Shown here in pieces: positions 16,827-26,212 of a DNA stretch of 64,000 nt. Origin of the DNA: Aureispira sp. CCB-QB1 (GTDB lineage Bacteria; Bacteroidota; Bacteroidia; Chitinophagales; Saprospiraceae); contig NZ_JHBV01000008.1 in the NCBI RefSeq assembly GCF_000724545.1, forward strand, positions 62,001 to 126,000, in the 5' to 3' direction. The translations under genes and the position numbers were made by a program. The first letter of the stretch is position 1. Each line of letters begins with the position of its first letter. The notes beneath the pieces were generated by a model. The model made no database searches. It was not told where the DNA came from and worked only from the letters and a program-made list of their open reading frames with translations.

Positions 16827-19800
16827 TTAAGCCTCTTTAATACCTAGTGCTAAATCAGTCACTTGATAAATACGAGTACCCTCATTCCAAAGATAAGCAT
16901 CGCCAATAATGGCAAGGGTGTCGCCACGTTTTTCAATGGTTTTGAAATGTACCTCACAATGCATATTTTCTACGCCTAACAAAATTTGCCCACGATATTT
17001 CCAGACAGTTTTGTGATGATCTAATTGCACAAATTTAGGAGATTTAAATGCTTTACCCAAGTTTTGTTGCAAAGCAAATGTTTGCATAGCTTGCAGAATC
17101 GCTTCAACTCCCAGAGAACCAGGCATAACAGGATCTTGATAGAAGTGACAGGTAAAGAACCAATCGTATGTATTAACAATTTTGCTAGCGTGGATATAGC
17201 CTTTGCCATATTCTCCGCCATCTTTGACAATTTTTAGCTTATCTAATAATAACAATTGATCACCTGCCAAGCGATAATGAGGTTTGTCTGCTGGCGCTTT
17301 GAATAGTTTCATCTTGCCATATAACGAATCTAAATTGATAGAGACATAATCTTTAGGTTGCAAATTTTGACTTACATACCAAGCAGGAACTTCTACGCCA
17401 TTATCTAAGCCAACTTGTTGTGCTAAAGCTTCGCCAGGGAAGAATCCAAAAGATGATTTTCCCTTATAAAAGACTTGACCATCAATACTTAATTCGAAGG
17501 TGTAGTTTTGTAGGACAGTGCCACCCAATGCAACGGAAGAAACCAATATCGATTTGTTATGAATTGTTTTTCCTCTCCAATCTGTTCCAAAAGGCAAATC
17601 GAACATTTCTCCTGTACCATCTAAATTACGGAAGAATAGATTTTTGTCAGAAAAAGGTAACGTAGAACCCAAATAAGCTCCCAATAGACCACAAGGTTGC
17701 AAGGCTATTTCCATCAAAACAGAGTAGGGCATCGTTGCCGTAGAGTTCTGCTCATAATACCATGCATCTACAGGAACATCGTATTCTGCGTAAATAGTAG
17801 ATGGTTTTTTGAAATTCAAGCGTTCGCCATCGATTTTTAAAACTCTAGAAATAAGCTGTAAATCTGTGTTGGGCTGACGAGAAACCGTTCTACCATCGTA
17901 ACAAGCAAAATCAGGACCAAAGGCTTTGGATAAATTATCTAGTGCGAAGGTCGTAATGTCCAATTCATTCAATAGGGCATCTTTGGAACGTGGAGAAATT
18001 TGGACACCGGCTTCTTTTTCCAAATATTTGGGGTTGTCTTTTTCTCTCAGTTGCAAACCTAAATTCTCAAAATGTACCGTAATAACACCATTAGAAATAA
18101 TCTCTAAGTCAGCAATGACATAAGGATTAGGAACTAAGCCAATTTCTTTTACTTCTAATTTGTAAATCAATTTGGTATCTTTTCCTGGAACAACTTGCTT
18201 GCGGCAACGAACCTTTTGTGGCAAATCAAAGATAGGTTGATAACGAGCATCTTTGGTTAATCGTTGCAATCCAAGCATCAACATAAAGAAACGCAATAAA
18301 TTTCCACCTCCTTCGGCTTGCAAAGAACCTGCTAATACTTCATCATCACGGAAATGACAAGGGAAGTACCAATCGGTAGGACTCAAATCTTTTTCTGCCA
18401 CAATACTTCCAAGCCCATAGGCACCACCTTCTAAATCTACAGAAGTAATTCGGTCTAGCATCAAAATTTCCTCAGGAGGCAAGCACAGAGATTTATTTCT
18501 CCCATTAGCATAATAAGAGACATTGCCAAAACATTTTTCAATATCGCCGTTGATTAGATGACGCAAATCTTCTTTCGAAAAACTTGTTTTTGTTGTGTTG
18601 AGTAATGGCGTAAATTTAGGTTTTCTAGCATTTACTTTTGCTTCTAACTCTTCTTTGCTATAAACAACACCCAAACCTTCTTCTAGCTGCTCATCTGTGA
18701 AGAAACCAGCACAACCATTGCGCATTTTTAAAACCAAACGATCTTCAACGTAACAATTGTAACTAAAGAAGAAGAGTAGATTGTCGCCATTTCTAACAAA
18801 AGAATTGATAGAAATGTCATAACGTAGAGTTTGTCCTTCAAAAGGCAAATCATCGACGAAGGTTAAGGTGCAATCCAACAAACGATAGACCAAATTGCCT
18901 TTGTTCTCAAAATCAATTCCTAAATAAGAAATCAATAATAAATCGCATTGCCCCGATTCAACAGAAACAGCCCAAGGAATTTGACCGTCTGTTGTAAACC
19001 AAGCATTGTAAGGAATATCGTACTCGGTTTGCATTGTAGAAGGCTTAAATTCGCCTTTCTTTGCGTTCAAACCCGTTACTCTACTGACCAATAGATAAGG
19101 ATCCATTGGTAGCATCACGCGTCGGCTATAGGTGTCAATAATATCATACTCAGGACCAAATACTTTTCCAATTTTTCCTGTAGCAAATTCTTGTAAATCT
19201 TCTTGCGAAAAGACAATAGTCTTTCCTTTTAAATGTTCTCCAGAGCTAAAATCTTGAAGTGACAAACCATTTTCACCAACTTTTGGATTTGAGGTTTTGT
19301 TGTTTGTTGTTTCAACTGTTTTTGTTTCCAAGGCGACGACTGATTTTTTTGTCTCAGCGGTGTACTGAGCACTAGGTATTGAAATATTTTTTTGTTCTAT
19401 TGGACTCGTAACGGTAGCGCTAGAGGTGACAAAAGTAGCTTCTGTAGCTGCTGTTGCGAGGGCTAAGGCAGGTTCTTTTCGCTTATTTTGAGATGGTAAA
19501 TTTGCAAAAGTAGCTTTGTTAGAGTCACTGAGCAAGACATCAAAAATACGCTTTCCACCTGTAATAATTTTTTTCTTAAAGGAACGAGGCTCTGCTTTTA
19601 GAGACACGTGTTTGTACAAAATGTCCAAATCCAGCTCTACGCCATGGCTCAGTAGTTGCGCAATCGCTTCCATAATATTCTGAGCTTCAGATTTGCCTTT
19701 TTTGTTCATGCTAAGTGCCAAATGTTCTTGACCTTTTAAATTCTCTTTGATCCAATTGGTACAAGTGGCATTGGCGCCTAATTCTATAAAAATCCGAGCT

Positions 19801-22800
19801 CCTCTATCGTAGATTGTTGCGACCGATTTGGGAAAATCGACGGCTTGGCAACAAACCTGTGTGGAGTTTTCGGCAATTTTTTGACTGTCAAAAGGAAGAG
19901 GCTTTGCATTAATACTAGAGTAGAAATCAATAGTAGGTTGTTGATCCAAAGGAAAACGGTGCATTTCTATCAATTCATCGTATACCAAGTTGCAAAAATC
20001 GTGGTGAATGACATTTTGAAAAGGAACTTCAACAGAAGGACAAGACAATTGTTCTACAATAGACAAACAAACACTTTTTTCTCCAGAAATAACTAATTCG
20101 TTATTGGTATTAATAAAACTAACATAAGCATTGTCATAACGAGCTACCAAGCCTTCTACTTTTTCTCTAGGAGCCAAAACGATTAAGCTAATCCATCGTT
20201 GACGAGCCTCTTCAGGACTAATGTTCCAGACTTTTGCAATGAGATTGAGATCACCAGCTAACTCTGTTAAAAATAAATTAGAATTTCTAAACGTAGCCGT
20301 ACGATCAGGACTCCAGACATCCAAAGAATACCACATACTTGCTGATTCTCCCATGCTGTACCCTAAAGCCATTTTGGGTTCTAACTTGAAATAAGAGCGC
20401 AGTATATAGGTATAAATAGCAGAAGAGAAAACACCAGCCGACATCATGCCTACAGCATCTTTGTGAATGTTGGGTGCTTCGTCTGTGATGCTTTGCGTTT
20501 GTGGGTGCAGGTACTTCGTCCCCACAAAATCAGCCATATTAGGCACCTTTGCTTCAAAATGAGTATGCAACTGAGGGAAAAGTTGAAAAATATCTTGCCC
20601 CAACCCTTGGTAAGCAGTAGCCGATCCTGGATAGACAAAGGCAACACTTCCTTTTTGAGCCAAAGGATTTCCTGTAAAGTAAGATCCCTTTGGTGTTTTA
20701 ATTTCTTTGCCCTGAGCAATCGCATTTTTTAAGCCTTTTTGAAGGAACTTTATTTCTTGTAACAATTGCTTTTTATTATTGGCAACAACCGCCATACAAT
20801 AGGTTGTTTTTTGCTGCTTTGCAGCTTGATAAAATTGCGCCGCAATTTGTACCAATGTTTTTTTACTGTCTTCAACCGTTGTTTTGAGATGGGTGATTTG
20901 ATGCTCTAACTCTGTTTCGTTATTTCCCTTCAAAATAACCACGCTTGCAATGCGCCCGTGCGTCAAAGGTGTTTCTTTTACTTCATAATTGTTGGCTTCC
21001 ACCATTTGAATTTGTAAGCCATCTAAGCCATTAATAGCAGCTCTGCGTTTGTCAATGCTATCATTCAAGAGCCAAGGTCGAGATTGACTTGGAAAATAAT
21101 AATTAGTAGTAGCAAACTCTTCTGAAAATTTGGGTGCTTTCCAATTAGGAATGCCAGGTATAAAGCGGTGGTGGAGGCACAAAGCTGTTTTTATCAAACT
21201 TGCAATGCCAGAAGCAGCACAAGTATTCCCAATATTAGCTTTAACAGACCCCAAGGCAACAGGTTGCGCTTGCTCTGTTTGCAAGAGTTGTAGTATTTCT
21301 TGATTATCTTGTGTCGAAATGCCGCTGGCGACAACTTCTTGGTAGCCTACATTTAGATTGTTTGTTGCTTGTCCAATAGAATCAATGGTAGCGTAAACTT
21401 TATCTTCTTGAGCATCTTCACTGCGTTTTAAGACGATGGCGCCTGCCCCTTCTCCGACTAGCCAGCCGTGATCATCTTGGTTAAAACTAAGGCTCGGTTT
21501 GTCTATTGTATTAACAGGCGATTTTTGGTTGCGAAGTAAGACATTCTCTAAGCCACCACAAAAATCTACACCACCAACTACTACGGCATCTACTTCACCT
21601 AAAGACAGCATATTTTGAGCAACTTCTAAGGCTTTAAAGACAGAGTTTTCGCCACAAGAAACGGTAAAGGCTGGACCAGAAAAGTCCCATAATGCCGCAA
21701 TTCTACTAGCCATGATATTACCTACAAAACTGGTGTGTTGGCTAGGTGTTTGTCCTCCCTCACGGAAATAAATAGCATTTTTGCAGCTTTCCTTTAATTG
21801 TTTTTTATTTTCCTCATCCAAAGAAATATTGCTATTTTTTAATGCTTGTTCTAATTGCCAAGTACTATCCCAACGAGCAAGGTAATGGTGAATAGCCAAC
21901 TCTGATTCCATGGCAATCAATACAGCGATATTTTGGCTTTCTTGAATTCCTGCATCTTGCAAAGCCTTATCGGCTACACTTAGAATTAAAGCCTGTTGAG
22001 GCTCTAATGTTTCTGCTTCTTTGGGCTGAATTTTATAACGCAATAGGTCTATTTCAAATGCATTGATATAAGCCCCTTTAGGAGCTTTGCCGTTTTCAAA
22101 ACCGTAATCTTTAAGCAATGCCTCGTTGGCATCAAATCCTTTCCAACGTTCGGAGGGTAGTTCTCTAAAATGCTGTTTACCATTGTAAATTGTAGCATAG
22201 AAGTCTTCTAGGTTGGTACAATCCCCAAAGTAGGCTTCCATTCCGACAATAGACATAGGAACGGGGGGTATAGGACTAGAGTTAGTTTCTTTTTGTCCTT
22301 CATAGGTTTGAATAACCATATGGGCATTGGTGCCACCAAAACCAAAGGAATTGATCCCTGCTTGATTGCCTTTCCAAGGCGTTGTTTCGGTAATAATGTG
22401 CTTATCCTGAATCCATTGGTTGTCGGCTTGAACAGCTTGTGTCAAGTTGACATTAGGAGGGATAAAACCTTTTTTCATCGAAAGCAAAACTTTAAACAAG
22501 CCCGTCATTCCTGCTGCCGTTAGCAAGTGCCCCATATTGGATTTGACAGAACCCAATAAAGGATGCGTATCATGCTGCTTAAAGAAGTTGGAAATAGAGT
22601 TCATTTCTGTGACATCTCCAAGTGGCGTTCCTGTTGCATGACATTCCAAATAACTAGTATTTTGAGGCAAAACATCATCCAATAGATAGGCGCGTTCAAA
22701 GGCTAAATTTTGTCCTTTTGGATTAGGACTTAACAAAAATTTTCCTCGTCCATCATTGGACAAGCCAATACCACCAATAACGCCCAAAATTTGGTCGCCG

Positions 22801-23630
22801 TCTCTTTGAGCATCTTCCAATCGTTTTAAAACAACAATACCAGCTCCCTCTGATGACACTAAACCGCCAGAGTTTTTGTCCAATGGTGCAAATTTTTGAT
22901 CGTGTGGGGCATAGGCATGAAAGATAGAAAAACCCATATGGATGAACAATTGGTCAGAACCACAAACAGCCCCAGCCAACATTAAATCCGTTTTACCTGT
23001 TACCAAATCATCACAAGCTAGTTTGATTGCATACAAAGAAGTGGCACAAGCCGCATCTAAGGCATAATGCCCACCACCCAAACCCAAACCTTTGACCACC
23101 ATTTCGGATGGGGTATAGGTGAGAACTTCGTTGTTAGGAGGCGGGAAGTTGTTGGCAGGAATTTTGAAATTTTTATCGTGCAGCAGCTCTTGAAGTGCTT
23201 TTTCAGTTGTTTTGGTATAAACGTCTGATAATAATCTATGTGAAGAGCCAGTAGGAAACGATAAATTTCCTAGAATCAAACCACATTTTTCTAAAACAGT
23301 TTTGTTATTATAATAACCACTGTCTTTCAAAGCTTCTTTGGCAACATAGAGCGACCATTGATACAACTTATCTTGTTGGGCTACAAAATTGGCTGAGAGT
23401 TCATATCCATTCGGATCAAAATCAAAATTTCGGATATAGCCACCTCGCAAAGAATAACATTTGTCAACAATCCCTTTGCCCGATTGGTAAAAATGATCGG
23501 GGACAACTCCAAAGTCTTCTTCGTTGGCAAACTCAATTAAATTTTTTTCACCGACCAAGTTATCCCAAAACTCTTCGTTAGTAGAAGAACCTGGAAATAA
23601 ACCTGACATTCCTATAATTGCTATTTTCAT
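16827..23630 (-). CDS. pfaC: PUFA synthase subunit KS-CLF-AT-DH-DH (PfaB-AT/PfaC type)
   Basis: A 2267-residue megasynthase subunit. Domains in order: ketosynthase, residues ~1-440 (Cys195 in DAACATS, 'HATGTPLGD', 'NMGH'); chain-length factor ~455-880, where Glu661 replaces the Cys nucleophile and NIGN (Asn802) replaces NxGH; acyltransferase ~995-1310 with GYSMGE (Ser1092); an Ala/Thr-rich linker; then two FabA-type double-hotdog dehydratases with 'CHFRDDEVLAG' (His1759) and 'CHFYQDPVMPG' (His2162). It condenses, dehydrates and isomerises acyl chains. Canonical PfaC lacks the AT, which normally sits in PfaB. The start ATG 23630 gives MKIAIIGMSGLFPG; the longer frame to 23681 runs into a hairpin. 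Confidence 0.93.
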   Translation of the reverse strand: MKIAIIGMSGLFPGSSTNEEFWDNLVGEKNLIEFANEEDFGVVPDHFYQSGKGIVDKCYSLRGGYIRNFDFDPNGYELSANFVAQQDKLYQWSLYVAKEALKDSGYYNNKTVLEKCGLILGNLSFPTGSSHRLLSDVYTKTTEKALQELLHDKNFKIPANNFPPPNNEVLTYTPSEMVVKGLGLGGGHYALDAACATSLYAIKLACDDLVTGKTDLMLAGAVCGSDQLFIHMGFSIFHAYAPHDQKFAPLDKNSGGLVSSEGAGIVVLKRLEDAQRDGDQILGVIGGIGLSNDGRGKFLLSPNPKGQNLAFERAYLLDDVLPQNTSYLECHATGTPLGDVTEMNSISNFFKQHDTHPLLGSVKSNMGHLLTAAGMTGLFKVLLSMKKGFIPPNVNLTQAVQADNQWIQDKHIITETTPWKGNQAGINSFGFGGTNAHMVIQTYEGQKETNSSPIPPVPMSIVGMEAYFGDCTNLEDFYATIYNGKQHFRELPSERWKGFDANEALLKDYGFENGKAPKGAYINAFEIDLLRYKIQPKEAETLEPQQALILSVADKALQDAGIQESQNIAVLIAMESELAIHHYLARWDSTWQLEQALKNSNISLDEENKKQLKESCKNAIYFREGGQTPSQHTSFVGNIMASRIAALWDFSGPAFTVSCGENSVFKALEVAQNMLSLGEVDAVVVGGVDFCGGLENVLLRNQKSPVNTIDKPSLSFNQDDHGWLVGEGAGAIVLKRSEDAQEDKVYATIDSIGQATNNLNVGYQEVVASGISTQDNQEILQLLQTEQAQPVALGSVKANIGNTCAASGIASLIKTALCLHHRFIPGIPNWKAPKFSEEFATTNYYFPSQSRPWLLNDSIDKRRAAINGLDGLQIQMVEANNYEVKETPLTHGRIASVVILKGNNETELEHQITHLKTTVEDSKKTLVQIAAQFYQAAKQQKTTYCMAVVANNKKQLLQEIKFLQKGLKNAIAQGKEIKTPKGSYFTGNPLAQKGSVAFVYPGSATAYQGLGQDIFQLFPQLHTHFEAKVPNMADFVGTKYLHPQTQSITDEAPNIHKDAVGMMSAGVFSSAIYTYILRSYFKLEPKMALGYSMGESASMWYSLDVWSPDRTATFRNSNLFLTELAGDLNLIAKVWNISPEEARQRWISLIVLAPREKVEGLVARYDNAYVSFINTNNELVISGEKSVCLSIVEQLSCPSVEVPFQNVIHHDFCNLVYDELIEMHRFPLDQQPTIDFYSSINAKPLPFDSQKIAENSTQVCCQAVDFPKSVATIYDRGARIFIELGANATCTNWIKENLKGQEHLALSMNKKGKSEAQNIMEAIAQLLSHGVELDLDILYKHVSLKAEPRSFKKKIITGGKRIFDVLLSDSNKATFANLPSQNKRKEPALALATAATEATFVTSSATVTSPIEQKNISIPSAQYTAETKKSVVALETKTVETTNNKTSNPKVGENGLSLQDFSSGEHLKGKTIVFSQEDLQEFATGKIGKVFGPEYDIIDTYSRRVMLPMDPYLLVSRVTGLNAKKGEFKPSTMQTEYDIPYNAWFTTDGQIPWAVSVESGQCDLLLISYLGIDFENKGNLVYRLLDCTLTFVDDLPFEGQTLRYDISINSFVRNGDNLLFFFSYNCYVEDRLVLKMRNGCAGFFTDEQLEEGLGVVYSKEELEAKVNARKPKFTPLLNTTKTSFSKEDLRHLINGDIEKCFGNVSYYANGRNKSLCLPPEEILMLDRITSVDLEGGAYGLGSIVAEKDLSPTDWYFPCHFRDDEVLAGSLQAEGGGNLLRFFMLMLGLQRLTKDARYQPIFDLPQKVRCRKQVVPGKDTKLIYKLEVKEIGLVPNPYVIADLEIISNGVITVHFENLGLQLREKDNPKYLEKEAGVQISPRSKDALLNELDITTFALDNLSKAFGPDFACYDGRTVSRQPNTDLQLISRVLKIDGERLNFKKPSTIYAEYDVPVDAWYYEQNSTATMPYSVLMEIALQPCGLLGAYLGSTLPFSDKNLFFRNLDGTGEMFDLPFGTDWRGKTIHNKSILVSSVALGGTVLQNYTFELSIDGQVFYKGKSSFGFFPGEALAQQVGLDNGVEVPAWYVSQNLQPKDYVSINLDSLYGKMKLFKAPADKPHYRLAGDQLLLLDKLKIVKDGGEYGKGYIHASKIVNTYDWFFTCHFYQDPVMPGSLGVEAILQAMQTFALQQNLGKAFKSPKFVQLDHHKTVWKYRGQILLGVENMHCEVHFKTIEKRGDTLAIIGDAYLWNEGTRIYQVTDLALGIKEA

Positions 23631-23649
23631 ATATTTTTTGATGTTGGGC

Positions 23650-23684
23650 GTTTTGGTGTGGAACACTTTATTCCACACCAAAAC
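23650..23684 (-). repeat. Strong intercistronic hairpin within the PUFA operon
   Basis: A perfect 14-bp inverted repeat (23650-23663 with 23671-23684) around a 7-nt loop, filling the 63-bp gap between the KR-DH gene and the KS-CLF-AT-DH-DH gene. No T-run follows it in the transcribed direction, and the next ATG lies 20 bp downstream. This suggests an RNA stability or processing element rather than a full terminator. Confidence 0.8.
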
Positions 23685-23693
23685 AGTTCAATT

Positions 23694-26195
23694 TTACCAT
23701 TCCAATTCCTTAGAAACAGTTACAGCTGCATTTTTTGTAAACAAGTAAACGTTTCCTTCATCGTCATAAGTAGTACAATTGGCTACCATTTTGAATTCGT
23801 TGCTTTCAACAATCTCTATGTGCACAAAAAGTTCTTTCCCAAATGGAACTGTTTTATAAACAGTTGCTGATTCGGTGGATAGAGGCAACGATTTAGCATT
23901 GTTATTATAACGTTGTACCCAAATAACCATCCCTTGATATTGGATGTCTGCAAAGAAGGTATTGACTCCAATTACTGGAAATTGTCCTTGATCCTTTGCG
24001 GGAACTTGAGGTGCTTTACATTTTAGAATAATTTGTTGTTCTGTCCAATCTACAATTTGCTCAATTCCTTGGAAATATTGATCGTGAAACAACGCTCCAT
24101 TTTCGTATAAAACAGCTCCATCAGTAGGAGTATAGGTGTTACTTAACGAAGGCTGAAATTTAGGAGCTTCTAGTTTGTTTTTCTTGGCAACTAGAGTAAC
24201 CTGTGCTTTATAATGGTAGGTTGGTAATTTTGCATTTGCAGCTTGACTCAAGATGGTCGTTTCTAATACAATTGTATCGGCATCTTTTTGAACCTCTTTT
24301 AGTTCAATAATGTAGTCAGTAGGTTCTGTACCATCAAAAACAATCCCTTTGAATAGCTTTGCATCTTTTACAAGGTGGACTCTAAAATCAGGGAATACTT
24401 GTTCACAAGTATTGGTCATCCAACCAACAGCATTAACAACAGGCAAAACGGCATTTCCTTGAATAACATGGTGCATCAAAAAAGGATTCTCCGCTAAAGT
24501 CATGTTTCTACGGATGCGGTGTGTCTCCAAAGGACCATCCGTATAAGAAATGCCAGCAGGCAAAGTACCACCAATAATAACTTGAGGTTGATTAGCATAT
24601 TGAACATTCATCTCATTTACCATCATAGCGGGACCGCCTTGGCTATTGACTAGAACAACACCCATTTCTTCAAATTTTTTCTTCAAGGCATCGCTAACCA
24701 TACCAGCATCCCAAGCGCCCCAGTTAATCGCTGAAACTTGTGTGTTGGGATGATTGGTTCTAAATAAATGTGCGGCTTTGCTCAAAATTTCATTGGCAAT
24801 AGCGTAGTCAGTTTGCCCCACATTACCATAAAAACCAGCTACAGAAGAGAATAAAATAAGGTGGTCTAGCTTGTGAATATTAACGCATTGTAATAAGGTC
24901 AACAAACCATCCAATTTTACAGTCAAAACATTTAAGAAATCTTGTTCCGTTTTATCTTGAATGTACTTATCAGCTAAACGTCCTGCACCGTGAATAACAC
25001 CTGTAATGGCTCCCCAACGTTTGGTGATGGCTAATAATTGAGGTTTTACAGTCGTAACATCTGTTACATCACCTTTTATGTAAACTGCTTTGCCACCATT
25101 TTCTTGGATGGCTTGGATCGTAGCATCAATTTCTTTTTTAGCAATAATATTGTTAAAGATTTTTTTAACCTCTGCCAAGTTAGGTTTCAAACCTTTATTT
25201 TTCATATCGGTCATAATCAAGCGCTTCAATGTGCCATCATCCGATTCATTTTGAGCATATTCTGGTATTTCAAAATCAAAGTTAGAACGCCCTAATAAAA
25301 TGAATTTGGCTTGAAATGCTTTAGCCATTTCAATGACACAATTCGCCGTAACACCACGAGCACCGCCACTCACTAGAAAGACAGAATCTTCATTAACAGT
25401 CGTTTCGATTTTTTGATGTTCTTGTACCGTTACTTTTTCAGCGTTAAGCATTGCTCTACCATTTTCATTCACTGCTGCTTCTACAACAGAAGTATTAGGA
25501 TCGTGCAATTCGCTAATAATATGTTCTGTAATTGTTTTTGTATTTAATTCTGGTTGAATATCAACAGCTCTACAATACACTTGAGACCATTCGAGATTTA
25601 GACATTTGACCAAGCCATTTAACCCACCTCCAATAATAGAAGTATTGCCACGTTTGCCTAGACCAGACTGCCCATCCAGACGAGTAATGCTCAAGAAACT
25701 AGCGCGATTTGTTTTCCCTAATTCATTAAGAGAAGGTTGAATGTGCTTTGCAATAAGGAAAATGGCTTTTACGAGGTCTCTTTCAACTGCGAAATGCTGT
25801 GTAAAGTTGCCATTTTGAAATTCAAAATGAGGGTGTAGATGAATGAAGGTACCTATAGCACCATATTGCTGTTGTATAGTTTCAATCGCAGCTTTAATGG
25901 CTTCATCAGTGTTTGAAGAAAGGGTAACACTATTGTGTTGAGAAGGATTTTTCACTTGATGAAGGTTCAGAACAACTACTTTATTACCTTCTTTTTCTAA
26001 AGCGAGGATAACTTGTTGTGTTAGTTCTGAACCATCATTAGTGATTAGTGCAACGTGCGTATCGGGCAAAGTAAATTCCAAATAATCAGGTTTGGGTAAG
26101 TACTTCAAACCAATTTCGTTGCGTTCTACACCATGAAAGGAAGATGTTCTTGTACTATTCTTTGGGTAAGTTTTTACAGTCACATCTTCTTTCAC
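23694..26195 (-). CDS. PUFA synthase subunit KR-DH (C-terminal half of PfaA as a separate gene)
   Basis: An 833-residue protein holding the ketoreductase and a PKS-type dehydratase that normally end PfaA. After an N-terminal structural Rossmann-like part, the NADPH motif GGARGVT lies near residue 273, with catalytic Ser451 (LFSSVAG) and Tyr464 (QTDYAIANE) typical of an SDR ketoreductase. The dehydratase begins near residue 560 with HVIQGNAVLP, an exact HxxxGxxxxP motif starting at His576. The start follows the upstream stop by 17 bp, so translation is probably coupled. It reduces beta-keto groups on ACP and dehydrates some of the products. Confidence 0.92.
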   Translation of the reverse strand: MKEDVTVKTYPKNSTRTSSFHGVERNEIGLKYLPKPDYLEFTLPDTHVALITNDGSELTQQVILALEKEGNKVVVLNLHQVKNPSQHNSVTLSSNTDEAIKAAIETIQQQYGAIGTFIHLHPHFEFQNGNFTQHFAVERDLVKAIFLIAKHIQPSLNELGKTNRASFLSITRLDGQSGLGKRGNTSIIGGGLNGLVKCLNLEWSQVYCRAVDIQPELNTKTITEHIISELHDPNTSVVEAAVNENGRAMLNAEKVTVQEHQKIETTVNEDSVFLVSGGARGVTANCVIEMAKAFQAKFILLGRSNFDFEIPEYAQNESDDGTLKRLIMTDMKNKGLKPNLAEVKKIFNNIIAKKEIDATIQAIQENGGKAVYIKGDVTDVTTVKPQLLAITKRWGAITGVIHGAGRLADKYIQDKTEQDFLNVLTVKLDGLLTLLQCVNIHKLDHLILFSSVAGFYGNVGQTDYAIANEILSKAAHLFRTNHPNTQVSAINWGAWDAGMVSDALKKKFEEMGVVLVNSQGGPAMMVNEMNVQYANQPQVIIGGTLPAGISYTDGPLETHRIRRNMTLAENPFLMHHVIQGNAVLPVVNAVGWMTNTCEQVFPDFRVHLVKDAKLFKGIVFDGTEPTDYIIELKEVQKDADTIVLETTILSQAANAKLPTYHYKAQVTLVAKKNKLEAPKFQPSLSNTYTPTDGAVLYENGALFHDQYFQGIEQIVDWTEQQIILKCKAPQVPAKDQGQFPVIGVNTFFADIQYQGMVIWVQRYNNNAKSLPLSTESATVYKTVPFGKELFVHIEIVESNEFKMVANCTTYDDEGNVYLFTKNAAVTVSKELEW

Positions 26196-26212
26196 AGTTG
26201 TTTTTGTAGCCT

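Noticed and set aside
23631-23681. 17-residue N-terminal extension of the KS-CLF-AT-DH-DH protein
   Set aside because: It would be encoded by the intercistronic hairpin; MKIAIIGMSGLFPG at 23630 is the usual ketosynthase start.
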